Source: Verrucomicrobiia bacterium (GTDB taxonomy: Bacteria > Verrucomicrobiota > Verrucomicrobiia > Limisphaerales > Pedosphaeraceae). Taken from it: DNA of 64,000 bases. Location of the stretch: NCBI GenBank assembly GCA_036268055.1, contig DATAUW010000001.1, positions 124,001 to 188,000 of the forward strand, given 5' to 3'. The notes below the pieces were generated by a model. That model was given only the letters and a program-made list of their open reading frames with translations. It searched no databases and was not told where the DNA came from. Below are positions 48,950-58,731 of this stretch, one piece after another; within the stretch, counting starts at the first letter, position 1, and each line of letters opens with the position of its first letter. Both the position numbers and the translations under genes were made by a program.

Positions 48950-50368
48950 TCACTTTTTCGGCGCGAAAACTATCGGCTGATCGTGGTCATGGCGCGCGCT
49001 GCGCACCCAATCGCCGGTGTCAAAAAAGGCGATGAAGAGCATAAAGGCGATTAGAATCACCGCACAAGTACTTTGCAACCCATTCAGAAGCCGCGCGCTC
49101 ACCGGTCGGCGCCGCACCGTCTCCACCAGCGCCAGCGTGATATGCCCGCCGTCCAGCACCGGGAACGGCAGCAGATTCAAGAGCGCCAGGTTCACATTCA
49201 ACACCACGCTGAACCACAACACCCGCCGCCAACCATTGTCCGCGTCGAAAAAATTCTTATACGCGCGAATGATCATCACCGCGCCGCCAAGTTGCTGCAC
49301 GCCCACGTCCGAGTGCGGCGAAATCAAAGTCTTCACCGTCGCAAAAATTTGCCCCGCGCTCTCGGACACCTGGTCCACCGGCGAAGGATGCGTGAGCGTT
49401 TCGTCATTATTGATCAGCCACGCGGTGATGCCAAACGAAGGCGGAGCGTCTGCGGGAGCCACGGGTTTTTCTGCAAGTAATGTGCGGTCAAACGTGTTCG
49501 TGCCGCGCTGAATGGTAAAAGTCGCCGGCTTGATCGGCCCATTCGTCAGCATCAACTCCGCGTTCATCAACGCTTCCGGCGAATAAACTTTCTCCCCATT
49601 GAACGCGATGACTTCATCCCCGTCCTTCAACCCCGCCGCCGCCGCCGGGCTATTCGTGGCCACATCCGCGATGACCGACGGACTCGCCGCCGCGATCAAA
49701 ATTTTCCGCAGCGATTTGCGTTCATACCATTTCGTCGGTAATTTCACCGGCGTCACCTGGGTTGCCATTTCCTTGCCGTCGCGAATATATTTGATCTCAA
49801 TATTTTCGCCTTCGCTCGTGACGATGCGCCACGTCACACTGTCCCGCGCCGGTGGAGCAAATTGCGTCACGGTGTGTCCGTCCACCGCCACGATTTGATC
49901 GCCCGGCCGCAAACCTGCTTTCCACGCGGGCCCGTCTTGCTCCACCCAGCCGACCACGGTCGAATCCTTCGCCTTCGGTTCCGGTTTTCCCACGCCCCAA
50001 ACGATCACCGCAAACGCAAATGCCAGTCCAAAACTAAACAGCGGTCCCGCCACCGCCACGATGATTTTATCCAGCGCGGAAATGTTCGCCAGCGGCTCCG
50101 AACTTTTTTCGGTCTTGCCCTCGATGATTTCCATCGGCGCCATTTGCGGCAACTGCACGTAACCGCCCGCCGGGATCGTGCCCAGCACATATTCCACACC
50201 GTTGATTTTTTTCTTCCAGAGCGGCTTGCCGAACCAGACCGCGAACCGCTCGATCTTCAGCCCGCGCCAGCGCGCCGCCAGAAAATGCCCCAGCTCATGC
50301 ACAAAGATGAGCAAATTAAATAGGAGCAGAACCTCCAAAATCACAAACACCGTTTTAATAATATGCAT
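48950..50368 (-). CDS. rseP: Intramembrane zinc metalloprotease RseP (site-2 protease)
   Basis: 472-residue M50 protease. The zinc site is FVHELGHFLAARW in the first helix, and the second ligand lies in LLPFPVLDGGH in a late helix. Between them are two PDZ-like domains: one around AWKAGLRPGDQIVAVDGHTV, and another at NSPAAAAGLKDGDEVIAFNG. It cuts within the membrane, often activating an envelope stress response by cleaving an anti-sigma factor; the target here is unknown. It lies between dxr (132-bp gap) and ispG (41-bp gap), an arrangement common in Gram-negatives. Confidence 0.95.
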   Translation of the reverse strand: MHIIKTVFVILEVLLLFNLLIFVHELGHFLAARWRGLKIERFAVWFGKPLWKKKINGVEYVLGTIPAGGYVQLPQMAPMEIIEGKTEKSSEPLANISALDKIIVAVAGPLFSFGLAFAFAVIVWGVGKPEPKAKDSTVVGWVEQDGPAWKAGLRPGDQIVAVDGHTVTQFAPPARDSVTWRIVTSEGENIEIKYIRDGKEMATQVTPVKLPTKWYERKSLRKILIAAASPSVIADVATNSPAAAAGLKDGDEVIAFNGEKVYSPEALMNAELMLTNGPIKPATFTIQRGTNTFDRTLLAEKPVAPADAPPSFGITAWLINNDETLTHPSPVDQVSESAGQIFATVKTLISPHSDVGVQQLGGAVMIIRAYKNFFDADNGWRRVLWFSVVLNVNLALLNLLPFPVLDGGHITLALVETVRRRPVSARLLNGLQSTCAVILIAFMLFIAFFDTGDWVRSARHDHDQPIVFAPKK

Positions 50369-50500
50369 ATTTCCTAATTCGAGGCATTACGCGATGCCTG
50401 CCTAATATACCTAAATAGGCCGCAGTATCAATATTAGAACGGCAGAAGCCTTTCAAAAATGTAATGGTATTTAACGGTATTTTATGGGCCCAAACCGGCC

Positions 50501-51637
50501 TCATCGCCCGGCGTCCTGCCGCGCCCACGCATCCGCTTCCAAAATTTGCTCCAAGGTCGGATGCGATACCAACGCATGCCGGTCCATCGTGCGCCCGACA
50601 ATTTCCGTAATCTGCGGAAACGTGATTTTCCGGTTTACGTACGCTTCCACCGCGATTTCATTCGCCGCATTCAACACCGCCGGCAAAGTGCCGCCCACTT
50701 CACCCGCGCGCCGCGCAAGGTTCAACGACGGAAACCGCTCCACATCCGGATCCTCAAACGTCAACGTACCCAGCTTCGCCAAACTCGTCTGCACACGTGC
50801 GCTCGATGCCCGCTCCGGATACGTCAGCGCGTATTGAATCGGCAGGCACATGTCCGGCGTGGACATCTGCGCGATCATCGAGCCGTCCACAAATTCCACC
50901 AGCGAATGCACCACGCTTTGCGGATGCACCACCACCTTCACGCGCGCCATTTCAATGTTGAACAACCACCGCGCCTCGATCATTTCCAGCCCCTTGTTGA
51001 AAAGCGTCGCCGAATCAATCGTGATTTTTTTGCCCATCACCCACGACGGATGCTTCAATGCGCGCTCAACCGTGATGCCCGCAAATTCTTCTTTCGGCGT
51101 CTTGCGGAATGGGCCGCCCGATGCCGTCAGCCACAACGCGCGCACCGAGTCTTCCGGCTTGCCATCGAGGCATTGAAAAATCGCCGAGTGTTCGCTGTCC
51201 ACCGCCAGCACGCGCACGCCATACTTGCACGCCTCGTTCATCACGATTTCGCCGGCCATCACCAAAATTTCCTTCGACGCCACCGCAATATCTTTCCCCG
51301 CGCGAATCGCCGCCAGCGCCGGCTGCAATCCCGCCGTGCCCACGATCGCTATCAACACAATGTCCGCCGACGGCAGCGTCGCCAATTTCAACAAACCCTC
51401 CGCACCGCAATAAACATTCGCCGAAGTGCCGAGCGTATCCTGCGCCTCCTTCGCCTTCGCGGGATCGCTGATTGAAATCGCCTCCGGCTTATGCCGCCGC
51501 GTCTGCTCCAGCAACAACTCCAAATTATTCCCCGCCGCCATACCCACAATGCGAATCCGGTCCGGCAAATCATCCGCGACCTTGATCGTGCTGGTGCCGA
51601 TGGAACCCGTGCTGCCCAATAAAACCACTTTTTTCAT
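50501..51637 (-). CDS. dxr: 1-deoxy-D-xylulose 5-phosphate reductoisomerase
   Basis: 378-residue NADPH-dependent enzyme of the MEP pathway. The nucleotide site is GSTGSIGTSTI at the N-terminus. Further markers are VAVDSEHSAIFQCL (metal-binding region), LTASGGPFRKTPKEE, and HPSWVMGKKITIDSATLFNK. The length is slightly shorter than E. coli Dxr (398). It makes 2-C-methyl-D-erythritol 4-phosphate, feeding the isoprenoid chain later used by UppS. rseP and ispG follow on the same strand. A 221-bp gap separates it from cdsA. Confidence 0.96.
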   Translation of the reverse strand: MKKVVLLGSTGSIGTSTIKVADDLPDRIRIVGMAAGNNLELLLEQTRRHKPEAISISDPAKAKEAQDTLGTSANVYCGAEGLLKLATLPSADIVLIAIVGTAGLQPALAAIRAGKDIAVASKEILVMAGEIVMNEACKYGVRVLAVDSEHSAIFQCLDGKPEDSVRALWLTASGGPFRKTPKEEFAGITVERALKHPSWVMGKKITIDSATLFNKGLEMIEARWLFNIEMARVKVVVHPQSVVHSLVEFVDGSMIAQMSTPDMCLPIQYALTYPERASSARVQTSLAKLGTLTFEDPDVERFPSLNLARRAGEVGGTLPAVLNAANEIAVEAYVNRKITFPQITEIVGRTMDRHALVSHPTLEQILEADAWARQDAGR

Positions 51638-51757
51638 TTTAGATTTACGATTTACGACGACAACTCAATGGGAGGGCGAGCGTACTCGCGAGCCCTAAAA
51701 TTCCACACACACGCCATCTTCGTCCACAAGTCCACCAGACCCACCGCTTCTCATTAA

Positions 51758-51777
51758 CCCCCGGCTTCAGCCGGGGG
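51758..51777. other. Strong hairpin between cdsA and dxr
   Basis: CCCCCGGCT/AGCCGGGGG, 9 bp with a 2-nt loop. It sits in the 221-bp gap past the cdsA stop, a gap otherwise filled by low-information sequence. Neither strand shows a long T-run after it, so it may be a repeat of the intergenic hairpin type rather than an intrinsic terminator. Confidence 0.55.
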
Positions 51778-51858
51778 AGAATCCAACCCCAAAAATAACT
51801 ATCCCGAGCGAAGCGAGGCAAGCCCGTACCCTCGCACAAAACGAAACGAATGGTAGAT

Positions 51859-52782
51859 TCAAAAGCCCTTCAAAACGTGCCGCAAATACAAATACATAAT
51901 CGGCGCATTAAACAACAAACTATCGAGTAAATCCAAAATCCCACCGATACCGGGAAAAATTCTACCAGAATCCTTCACCCCAGCTTCACGTTTAAAAATA
52001 GACTCGATCAAATCTCCAATCACCGCCGTCGCACTAAGCACGATTCCCAAAATGACCGCATGCACCCAATTCATCGAAGGCATTCTGCTTCCCGCAAAAT
52101 GCACAAACACCACACTCGCGATTCCCGAAACCACAATCGCGCCCCCAAAACCTTCCCAGGTCTTTCCCGGGCTGATTCGCGGAATCATCTTGTGCTTTCC
52201 GATCAGCGAACCCACCGCGTACGCGCCCGCATCACTGAACTTGGTGATCAACACGAAATACAAAACATAAAAATGCCCGTCGCCATCCACGTGCCGGAAA
52301 TAATTTATTTTTTGAATGAAATTCAAAAGCCACGGCACATACATCAACCCAAACAAAGTCGCCGCGATGGAAAAGATGGCCGTGTTATTGATCTTGGAAA
52401 GAAATTGCCGCACGCACAAACCAAGCACGAACAAAATGAGAAACGTCGTTTCAAAATCATTCACGCGCGCGGGAGAATTATTCAACCCCAGCATCCCGTT
52501 CAAATTGAAAAATGTCCCGACCATCAACAGGCATCCACCCGCCAGCCCGGAATATTTGAAGCACGTCTGCCCGCATTTCTCGACCAGCCCGTAAAATTCC
52601 CAAAGCCCCGCGCCCGCGAGCAGCACCATGATCACCAGGAACACACAATCGGAAATAATCTTCTGCCCTGAAAATAATCCCGCCAGAATCACCGTCCACA
52701 ATACGACGAAGCTCAGCAACCTCCGAAAAAATATCTGCCGCTTGGAAAGCTTGGGCGCGGTTGGACTGATCTCATTCGGCAT
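51859..52782 (-). CDS. cdsA: Phosphatidate cytidylyltransferase CdsA
   Basis: 307-residue membrane enzyme that makes CDP-diacylglycerol for phospholipid synthesis. About seven to eight membrane helices are visible (FVVLWTVILAGLFSGQKIIS; FLVIMVLLAGAGLWEFYGLV). The family signature is TKFSDAGAYAVGSLIGKHKM and RISPGKTWEGFGGAIVVS, followed by DLIESIFKREAGVKDSGRIF with the metal-binding acidic residues. It lies 38 bp after uppS on the same strand, as in many bacteria (uppS-cdsA-dxr-rseP order). Confidence 0.95.
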   Translation of the reverse strand: MPNEISPTAPKLSKRQIFFRRLLSFVVLWTVILAGLFSGQKIISDCVFLVIMVLLAGAGLWEFYGLVEKCGQTCFKYSGLAGGCLLMVGTFFNLNGMLGLNNSPARVNDFETTFLILFVLGLCVRQFLSKINNTAIFSIAATLFGLMYVPWLLNFIQKINYFRHVDGDGHFYVLYFVLITKFSDAGAYAVGSLIGKHKMIPRISPGKTWEGFGGAIVVSGIASVVFVHFAGSRMPSMNWVHAVILGIVLSATAVIGDLIESIFKREAGVKDSGRIFPGIGGILDLLDSLLFNAPIMYLYLRHVLKGF

Positions 52783-52820
52783 ACGCGCACAAATTTAGCG
52801 CTTTGCCTCCGTTTCGGCTA

Positions 52821-53558
52821 TCACAAACCGCCGAATCGCCGATGCCGCTTCGCATAATCTTCCAGCGCCACGAAGAATTGCGGTTTGCGAAAATCCGGCC
52901 ACAACGTCGAAGTCACCACCAGTTCCGCGTAGGAAATTTGCCACAACAAAAAATTGCTCACGCGCATCTCGCCACTCGTGCGGATCAACACATCCGGGTC
53001 CGGCCATTTGCGCGTATATAAATGGTCGCCAAAAACCTGCTCGGTGATTTCTGCCGCATCCAACTCGCCCTTCTTGACCTTCGTCGCCACGCTGCGGACC
53101 GCCTCCACGATTTCCGTGCGGCCGCCATAACTCAACGCCATGATCAAAGTCAGGCCGTTATTTTTCGCCAGCGCTTCCTGCGTTTTTTTGAACTGCTTCT
53201 GCACGAACTCCGGCAACCGATGAAGCTGGCCGATAGCTTCGAGTTGCACGTTGTTGCGATTGAGTTCGGGAAGTTCGTTCTTGAGATAATGCGCCAGATA
53301 TTTCATCAGCGTATCCACCTCGTCCTTGGGCCGGTTCCAATTCTCCACCGAGAACGCGTAGAGCGTCAGATATTTGATGCCCAGTTCCCCCGCCGCGCGA
53401 ATGATCGCGCGCACGGATTCCGCGCCCATGCGATGCCCCTCGACGCGTGGCAAATGCCGTTGCTTTGCCCAGCGTCCGTTGCCGTCCATGATGATCGCCA
53501 CGTGGCGCGGCAGGCAGGCCATCGCCTCGGCGCTCAGATGAATGGCGGCCGCGCTCAT
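52821..53558 (-). CDS. uppS: Undecaprenyl diphosphate synthase UppS
   Basis: 245-residue cis-prenyltransferase that extends farnesyl diphosphate to the C55 lipid carrier for peptidoglycan and other envelope polymers. Motifs are IMDGNGRWAKQRHL (with the catalytic Asp), YLTLYAFSVENWNRP, LSYGGRTEIVEA and a C-terminal DVLIRTSGEMRVSNFLLWQ. The start is ATG 53558, 3 bp after the purA stop. It uses the isoprenoid units made by the dxr/ispG pathway and comes before cdsA. Confidence 0.97.
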   Translation of the reverse strand: MSAAAIHLSAEAMACLPRHVAIIMDGNGRWAKQRHLPRVEGHRMGAESVRAIIRAAGELGIKYLTLYAFSVENWNRPKDEVDTLMKYLAHYLKNELPELNRNNVQLEAIGQLHRLPEFVQKQFKKTQEALAKNNGLTLIMALSYGGRTEIVEAVRSVATKVKKGELDAAEITEQVFGDHLYTRKWPDPDVLIRTSGEMRVSNFLLWQISYAELVVTSTLWPDFRKPQFFVALEDYAKRHRRFGGL

Positions 53559-53561
53559 GGG

Positions 53562-54836
<1,275 letters not shown>

Positions 54837-54904
54837 TCAACCGAAAAACGCGCAGCCGCACTTTGCAACCGCCAGCGTCACGCGCGTAAAACTGCAATAA
54901 AAAT

Positions 54905-54925
54905 CCCCGAACTGTAAATTCGGGG
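54905..54925 (-). promoter_or_regulatory. Terminator-like hairpin in the purA leader (possible attenuator)
   Basis: On the minus strand, CCCCGAA-TTTACAG-TTCGGGG (7-bp stem, 7-nt loop) is followed by ATTTTTATTGC. It lies 75 nt before the purA ATG and about 20-40 nt after the likely transcription start. The sequence ATTTACAG in the loop (54912-54919) is fully complementary to CTGTAAAT at 54938-54945, at the very 5' end of the leader. Pairing there would open the terminator. It matches no riboswitch class that I recognise. Confidence 0.6.
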
Positions 54926-54949
54926 CGAACGCACGGTATTTACAGACAG

Positions 54950-54978
54950 AAACTAGAGAGACTCCCCCACCGTGTCAA
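54950..54978 (-). promoter_or_regulatory. Sigma-70-type promoter for purA
   Basis: Minus strand: -35 TTGACA (54978-54973), 17-bp spacer, -10 TAGTTT (54955-54950). The -35 is perfect; the -10 matches 3 of 6 (TATAAT). The predicted start is near 54943. The rest of the gap to 55219 shows only repeats. Confidence 0.65.
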
Positions 54979-55060
54979 CGCCCGATTCGCAACGAATCCA
55001 TGACAAATTATTTTCGCCAAAAAGCACCCGCCACCAACTCGCCCGAATAAACAAACCCCC

Positions 55061-55136
55061 ATTCCTCATCCCATCAAAATCCCTTCTTCATCCCCCTCTG
55101 CGCCTCTCGCGTCTCTGCGCCTCTGCGTCAAAATCC
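55061..55136 (+). repeat. Dispersed CTCTGCGT-type repeat, copy 1
   Basis: ATTCCTCATCC then AAAATCCCT then several CTCTGCG(T/C) units ending in GTCAAAATCC. The same pattern recurs at 56834-56890. The 8-9 bp units look like a degenerate microsatellite, upstream of the HisJ-like gene. Confidence 0.6.
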
Positions 55137-55218
55137 GCTCTCCAACCCACAGTTCGTGACCGCGTCCACCGCCACCAAAAAAACTTCCCCCCACCCCACA
55201 TTGCTTTATTCTATCCGC

Positions 55219-56019
55219 ATGTCTTGGCCCGCTGATTATCACATGCACACGCCCCTCTGCCAGCACGCAGTCGGGCAGCCGACCGAATACGCCGCTCACG
55301 CCGTCGCGCGCGGCTTGACCGAAATCGGCTTCTCCGACCATTCGCCCATGCGCAAAGACAACTTCGACGAATGGCGCATGAACACCGATAAACTCGGTGA
55401 ATACGTCGAAAACGTGCGCCGCGCCCAAAAAGATTTCCCCCAACTCACCATCAAGCTCGCGCTCGAAGTGGATTACCTGCCCGGCCAGGAAGATTGGATC
55501 CGCGAACTCGCCCGCATGCACCCGTGGGATTATTTCATCGGCTCCGTCCACTACGTTTCCGAATCATGGGCGATAGACAGCCCGCACCAACTCGCCGAAT
55601 GGAAAAAGCACGACGCTTACGAAGTCTGGTCCATGTATTTCGATTGGCTCACCCGCGCCGCCGACTCCGGTCTCTTTGAAATCATCGGCCACGCCGATCT
55701 TCCAAAAAAATTCGGCATCTATCCCGACCGCGATTGCACCTCGCTTTTCGAACGCTTCCTCGAAACCGCCTCGAAGAAAAATGTGGCCATCGAACTCAAC
55801 ACCGCCGGCCTGCGTAAAGATTGCAAAGAAATTTATCCCAGCCCAAAACTTCTCCGCCTCGCCCGCGAAAAAAATGTTCCCATCACCTTCGGCTCCGACG
55901 CCCACGCCCCCAGCGAAGTCGGCATGAATTTCACCGAAGCCATTCAACTTGCCCGCGAAATCGGTTACACCGAGTCCTGCCGCTTCACGCAAAGGAAACG
56001 CGAGTTCAAAAAATTTTAA
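55219..56019 (+). CDS. HisJ-type histidinol-phosphatase (PHP family)
   Basis: 266 residues from ATG 55219; an in-frame start at 55156 adds 21 residues that do not fit. The PHP metal-binding motifs are clear: DYHMHTPLCQHAVG, GFSDHSPM, ALEVDYLPG, FIGSVHYV and the late IGHADLPKK and FGSDAHAPSEVG. The N-terminal H-C-Q-H-A layout is typical of HisJ, which removes the phosphate from histidinol phosphate in histidine synthesis. No other his genes are nearby, so a related phosphoesterase role cannot be excluded. Confidence 0.88.
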   Translation: MSWPADYHMHTPLCQHAVGQPTEYAAHAVARGLTEIGFSDHSPMRKDNFDEWRMNTDKLGEYVENVRRAQKDFPQLTIKLALEVDYLPGQEDWIRELARMHPWDYFIGSVHYVSESWAIDSPHQLAEWKKHDAYEVWSMYFDWLTRAADSGLFEIIGHADLPKKFGIYPDRDCTSLFERFLETASKKNVAIELNTAGLRKDCKEIYPSPKLLRLAREKNVPITFGSDAHAPSEVGMNFTEAIQLAREIGYTESCRFTQRKREFKKF

Positions 56020-56050
56020 CGCACATCAGATTCCCATCTCCGAACGGACC

Positions 56051-56067
56051 GCGGCTCTGTGAGCCGC
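56051..56067. other. Small hairpin after the HisJ-like gene
   Basis: GCGGCTC-TGT-GAGCCGC, 7-bp perfect stem, 31 bp after the stop. There is no T-run, so it is not a clear terminator. It looks like another short intergenic palindromic repeat. Confidence 0.5.
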
Positions 56068-56197
56068 AGCAATGTACGCCAAGATTGCCGTTTCCAATTC
56101 AGCCCAACGCAGCCCCATAAGTCCATTTTTACGCCATCTCTTCGCATCGCACTGTGCCCACTAGACTTTTCCCCGTCACTTTGCAAAACTTCGCCCC

Positions 56198-56803
56198 GTG
56201 AAACAAACCATCGTCACTTTGGATCTTGAAGGCGTCCTCGTCCCGGAAATCTGGATCGCCGTCGCCGAAAAGACCGGCATCCGCGAACTCCGCCTCACCA
56301 CGCGCGACATCCCCGATTACGACGTCCTCATGAAAGGCCGCCTCCATCTGCTCGACCAGCACGGCCTCAAACTTTCCGACATCCAGCAAGTCATCTCCAC
56401 CCTGCGCCCCCTGCCCGGCGGCGCCGAATTTCTCGCCGAACTCCGTTCGCTCACCCAGGTCATTATCTTGTCCGATACCTTCGAGGAATTCGCGCAACCG
56501 CTCATGCGTCAACTCGATTGGCCCACGCTCTTTTGCCACAAACTCGAAGTCGTGAACGATCGCATCGTCAACTACAAGCTTCGGCAAACCAACCAAAAAG
56601 CCAAAGCCGTCGCCGCCTTCAAAGATTTAAATTACCACGTCGTCGCCGCCGGCGATTCCTTCAACGACACCGCAATGCTCATGGAAGCCAACCTCGGCTT
56701 CTTCTTCCACGCCCCCGTCCCCATCCAGCAACAATTCCCCCAATTCAAAGCCGTTGACGAATACGCTGATTTACTCCGTCTAATTAAAGAAGCGCTGAAA
56801 TAA
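56198..56803 (+). CDS. thrH: ThrH-type HAD phosphatase (phosphoserine/homoserine)
   Basis: 201 residues from GTG 56198. The HAD nucleophile loop is LDLEGVLVPEIW, the ThrH variant of DxDxT. Later loops are IILSDTFEEF, and VAAGDSFNDTAML with the metal-binding Asp residues. ThrH from Pseudomonas is a phosphoserine phosphatase that can also pass the phosphate to homoserine. The cap region (YDVLMKGRLHLL) matches. It is a stand-alone gene between the HisJ-like gene and the convergent gpsA, so serine or threonine synthesis is the likely role. Confidence 0.92.
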   Translation: MKQTIVTLDLEGVLVPEIWIAVAEKTGIRELRLTTRDIPDYDVLMKGRLHLLDQHGLKLSDIQQVISTLRPLPGGAEFLAELRSLTQVIILSDTFEEFAQPLMRQLDWPTLFCHKLEVVNDRIVNYKLRQTNQKAKAVAAFKDLNYHVVAAGDSFNDTAMLMEANLGFFFHAPVPIQQQFPQFKAVDEYADLLRLIKEALK

Positions 56804-56833
56804 AGAATTTTACCTGCCAATCCACGACCGGCT

Positions 56834-56890
56834 ATTCCTCATCCATTTCAACAAAATCCCTCTCCATTCTGCGTCTCTGCGTCAAAATCC
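56834..56890 (+). repeat. Dispersed CTCTGCGT-type repeat, copy 2
   Basis: ATTCCTCATCC, then CAAAATCCCT, then TCTGCGTCTCTGCGTC and AAAATCCC. It matches copy 1 (55061-55136) apart from length. It fills most of the gap between thrH and gpsA, which converge. Confidence 0.6.
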
Positions 56891-56905
56891 CCTTCACCAA
56901 AAATC

Positions 56906-57889
56906 TTAATCCTCCGCCTTCGAATCCCGCGACATCAAATCCCGCACGCCCTTCGCCACATCTTTCCCCTCGTAAAGCATCCGATAGACCTCATCAATCA
57001 CCGGCGTGCTCGCCTGATGTTTCCGCGCCAGTTGATACGCTGAGCGCGACGTCGGGTAACCTTCCGCCACCGTCACCATCGAGCCCAGCACCTTTTCGAG
57101 TTGTTCGCCCTTGCCCAGCCGTTCGCCAAATCCACGATTACGGCTCAGCTTGGAAAAACACGTCACCGTCAAATCCCCCAGCCCGCTCAAGCCGCTGAAA
57201 GTATCCGCCTGCGCGTTGCAAATCACGCCCAGGCGGCGCACCTCCGCCATCGCCCGCGTGATCAATGCCGCCTTTGAATTGTCCCCGAAACCGAGCCCGT
57301 CACAAACTCCCGCCGCGATCGCGATCACATTTTTCAACGCCCCGCCCAGCTCCACGCCCAGCACATCCGCAGTCGTGTAAACGCGGAACGCCGGGCGATG
57401 AAACAGTTGCTGGACCAGCGCCGCCGTCTCCGCGTCCGTGCTTGCCGCGACAATCGCCGTCGGCATGCCCCGCGCGACTTCCAGCGCAAACGTCGGCCCC
57501 GACAAGGCCGCGCACTTCGCCTTCGGTGCCGTCTCCCCCAGCACCCCGCACATGGTCAACCCCGTCTCAGGTTCAATTCCCTTCGTCACGCTGATGACCG
57601 TGCCCGTGAAGTCTGCAAAATTTTCCGTGACCGCCCGAAATGCCTTCGACGGCACCGCCGCAACGATCACTTCACTGTCGCCAATCGCTTTTTTCAAATC
57701 CGCTTCCACCCGCCAGCCTTGCGGCAATTCCACACCCGGCAAATAACGCTCGTTGCGATGCGTGCGGCCAAGTTCCTCAAGCCGTTTCGCGTCGTGTCCC
57801 CACAGCGCAATTTTATGCCCATTTTGATGTAGAATGATCGCAAGCGCCGTTCCCCAGGCGCCCGAGCCCAGCACAGTGATTTTGCTCAT
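56906..57889 (-). CDS. gpsA: Glycerol-3-phosphate dehydrogenase [NAD(P)+]
   Basis: 327-residue enzyme that reduces dihydroxyacetone phosphate to sn-glycerol 3-phosphate for phospholipid synthesis. The nucleotide site is VLGSGAWGTALAII, followed by NGHKIALWGHD. Other markers are ISVTKGIEPETG, ALSGPTFALEVARGMPTAI, ALKNVIAIAAGVCDGLGFGD (catalytic Lys) and LSGLGDLTVTCFS. The ATG at 57889 overlaps the plsY stop (ATGA), so GpsA and PlsY, successive steps of the same pathway, are made together. Confidence 0.97.
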   Translation of the reverse strand: MSKITVLGSGAWGTALAIILHQNGHKIALWGHDAKRLEELGRTHRNERYLPGVELPQGWRVEADLKKAIGDSEVIVAAVPSKAFRAVTENFADFTGTVISVTKGIEPETGLTMCGVLGETAPKAKCAALSGPTFALEVARGMPTAIVAASTDAETAALVQQLFHRPAFRVYTTADVLGVELGGALKNVIAIAAGVCDGLGFGDNSKAALITRAMAEVRRLGVICNAQADTFSGLSGLGDLTVTCFSKLSRNRGFGERLGKGEQLEKVLGSMVTVAEGYPTSRSAYQLARKHQASTPVIDEVYRMLYEGKDVAKGVRDLMSRDSKAED

Positions 57890-58554
57890 GACATTTCCTC
57901 CGCTTCCGGCTCCGCGCGTTTTTGTCCCATTTTATTTTCCGTCCCATTCATCAACCGCACGATGTTTGCCTTGTGTTTATAGATTGCCAGCACGCCCATC
58001 ACGGCGGTGATGACGACCATGCGCATGCTGTAGCGATGCACCAGCCAAGTGGCGAATGGCAGCACCGCCGACGCCGCGATGGACCCCACCGACACATAGC
58101 GCGTGAGTTTGCACACGATGATCCACGTGGACAAACTGATCACCAACGCCCACGGCACCAGCGCCAGCAACACACCCGCCGAAGTCGCGATTCCCTTGCC
58201 GCCCTTGAATTTCAACCAGCACGTATAATTATGGCCAAGGATCACCGAGATCGCCGCGATGATGTTCAAATAATCCCGCGACGCCTCCGGCACGTTTAAC
58301 AATGCCGGGTCAAAAATTTTGCACACGATCACCGGCAGCATCGCCGCCGCAAACCATCCCTTGAAAGCATCTGCCAGCAGCACCGCTGCGCCCCAGGTTT
58401 TGCCGAGAATGCGAAAGGCGTTCGTCGCGCCGATGTTCCCGCTGCCCATGGCGCGAATATCCAACCCCTTCGCTCGGCCCGCCAAATAGCCGCTCGGAAT
58501 CGAACCGAGTAAATACGCGGCGAACGCAGTTATCAGACAAACAGCAATATCCAC
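57886..58554 (-). CDS. plsY: Acyl-phosphate:glycerol-3-phosphate acyltransferase PlsY
   Basis: 222-residue membrane enzyme that transfers an acyl group from acyl-phosphate to glycerol 3-phosphate. The start is GTG 58554. Family loops are YLLGSIPSGYLAGRAKGLDI, GSGNIGATNAFRILGK, LGHNYTCWLKFKGGKGIATS and a later His in FATWLVHRYSMRMV. The C-terminus has a short charged tail (QKRAEPEAEE). It uses the product of the overlapping gpsA gene. A 177-bp divergent region separates it from the next gene. Confidence 0.95.
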   Translation of the reverse strand: MDIAVCLITAFAAYLLGSIPSGYLAGRAKGLDIRAMGSGNIGATNAFRILGKTWGAAVLLADAFKGWFAAAMLPVIVCKIFDPALLNVPEASRDYLNIIAAISVILGHNYTCWLKFKGGKGIATSAGVLLALVPWALVISLSTWIIVCKLTRYVSVGSIAASAVLPFATWLVHRYSMRMVVITAVMGVLAIYKHKANIVRLMNGTENKMGQKRAEPEAEEMS

Positions 58555-58731
58555 GCGGTCATTTTATGGAGATACTTTTGCGAAGTTCAAAGTTTAAAGT
58601 TCGGATAACGTCAAATGATATTAAATTTAATTCTGCATGTGAAAAAAACTTCCCAACTGAAAACTTGAAACTCCTACCCTAGCTCTCGGATAAACTTTGA
58701 ACTTCGGCCCACCACGCCGTATAAATTTCCC

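Noticed and set aside
54905-54945. Known purine riboswitch upstream of purA
   Set aside because: The leader is too short and lacks the three-way junction with its conserved loops; only the hairpin and its competing segment are seen.
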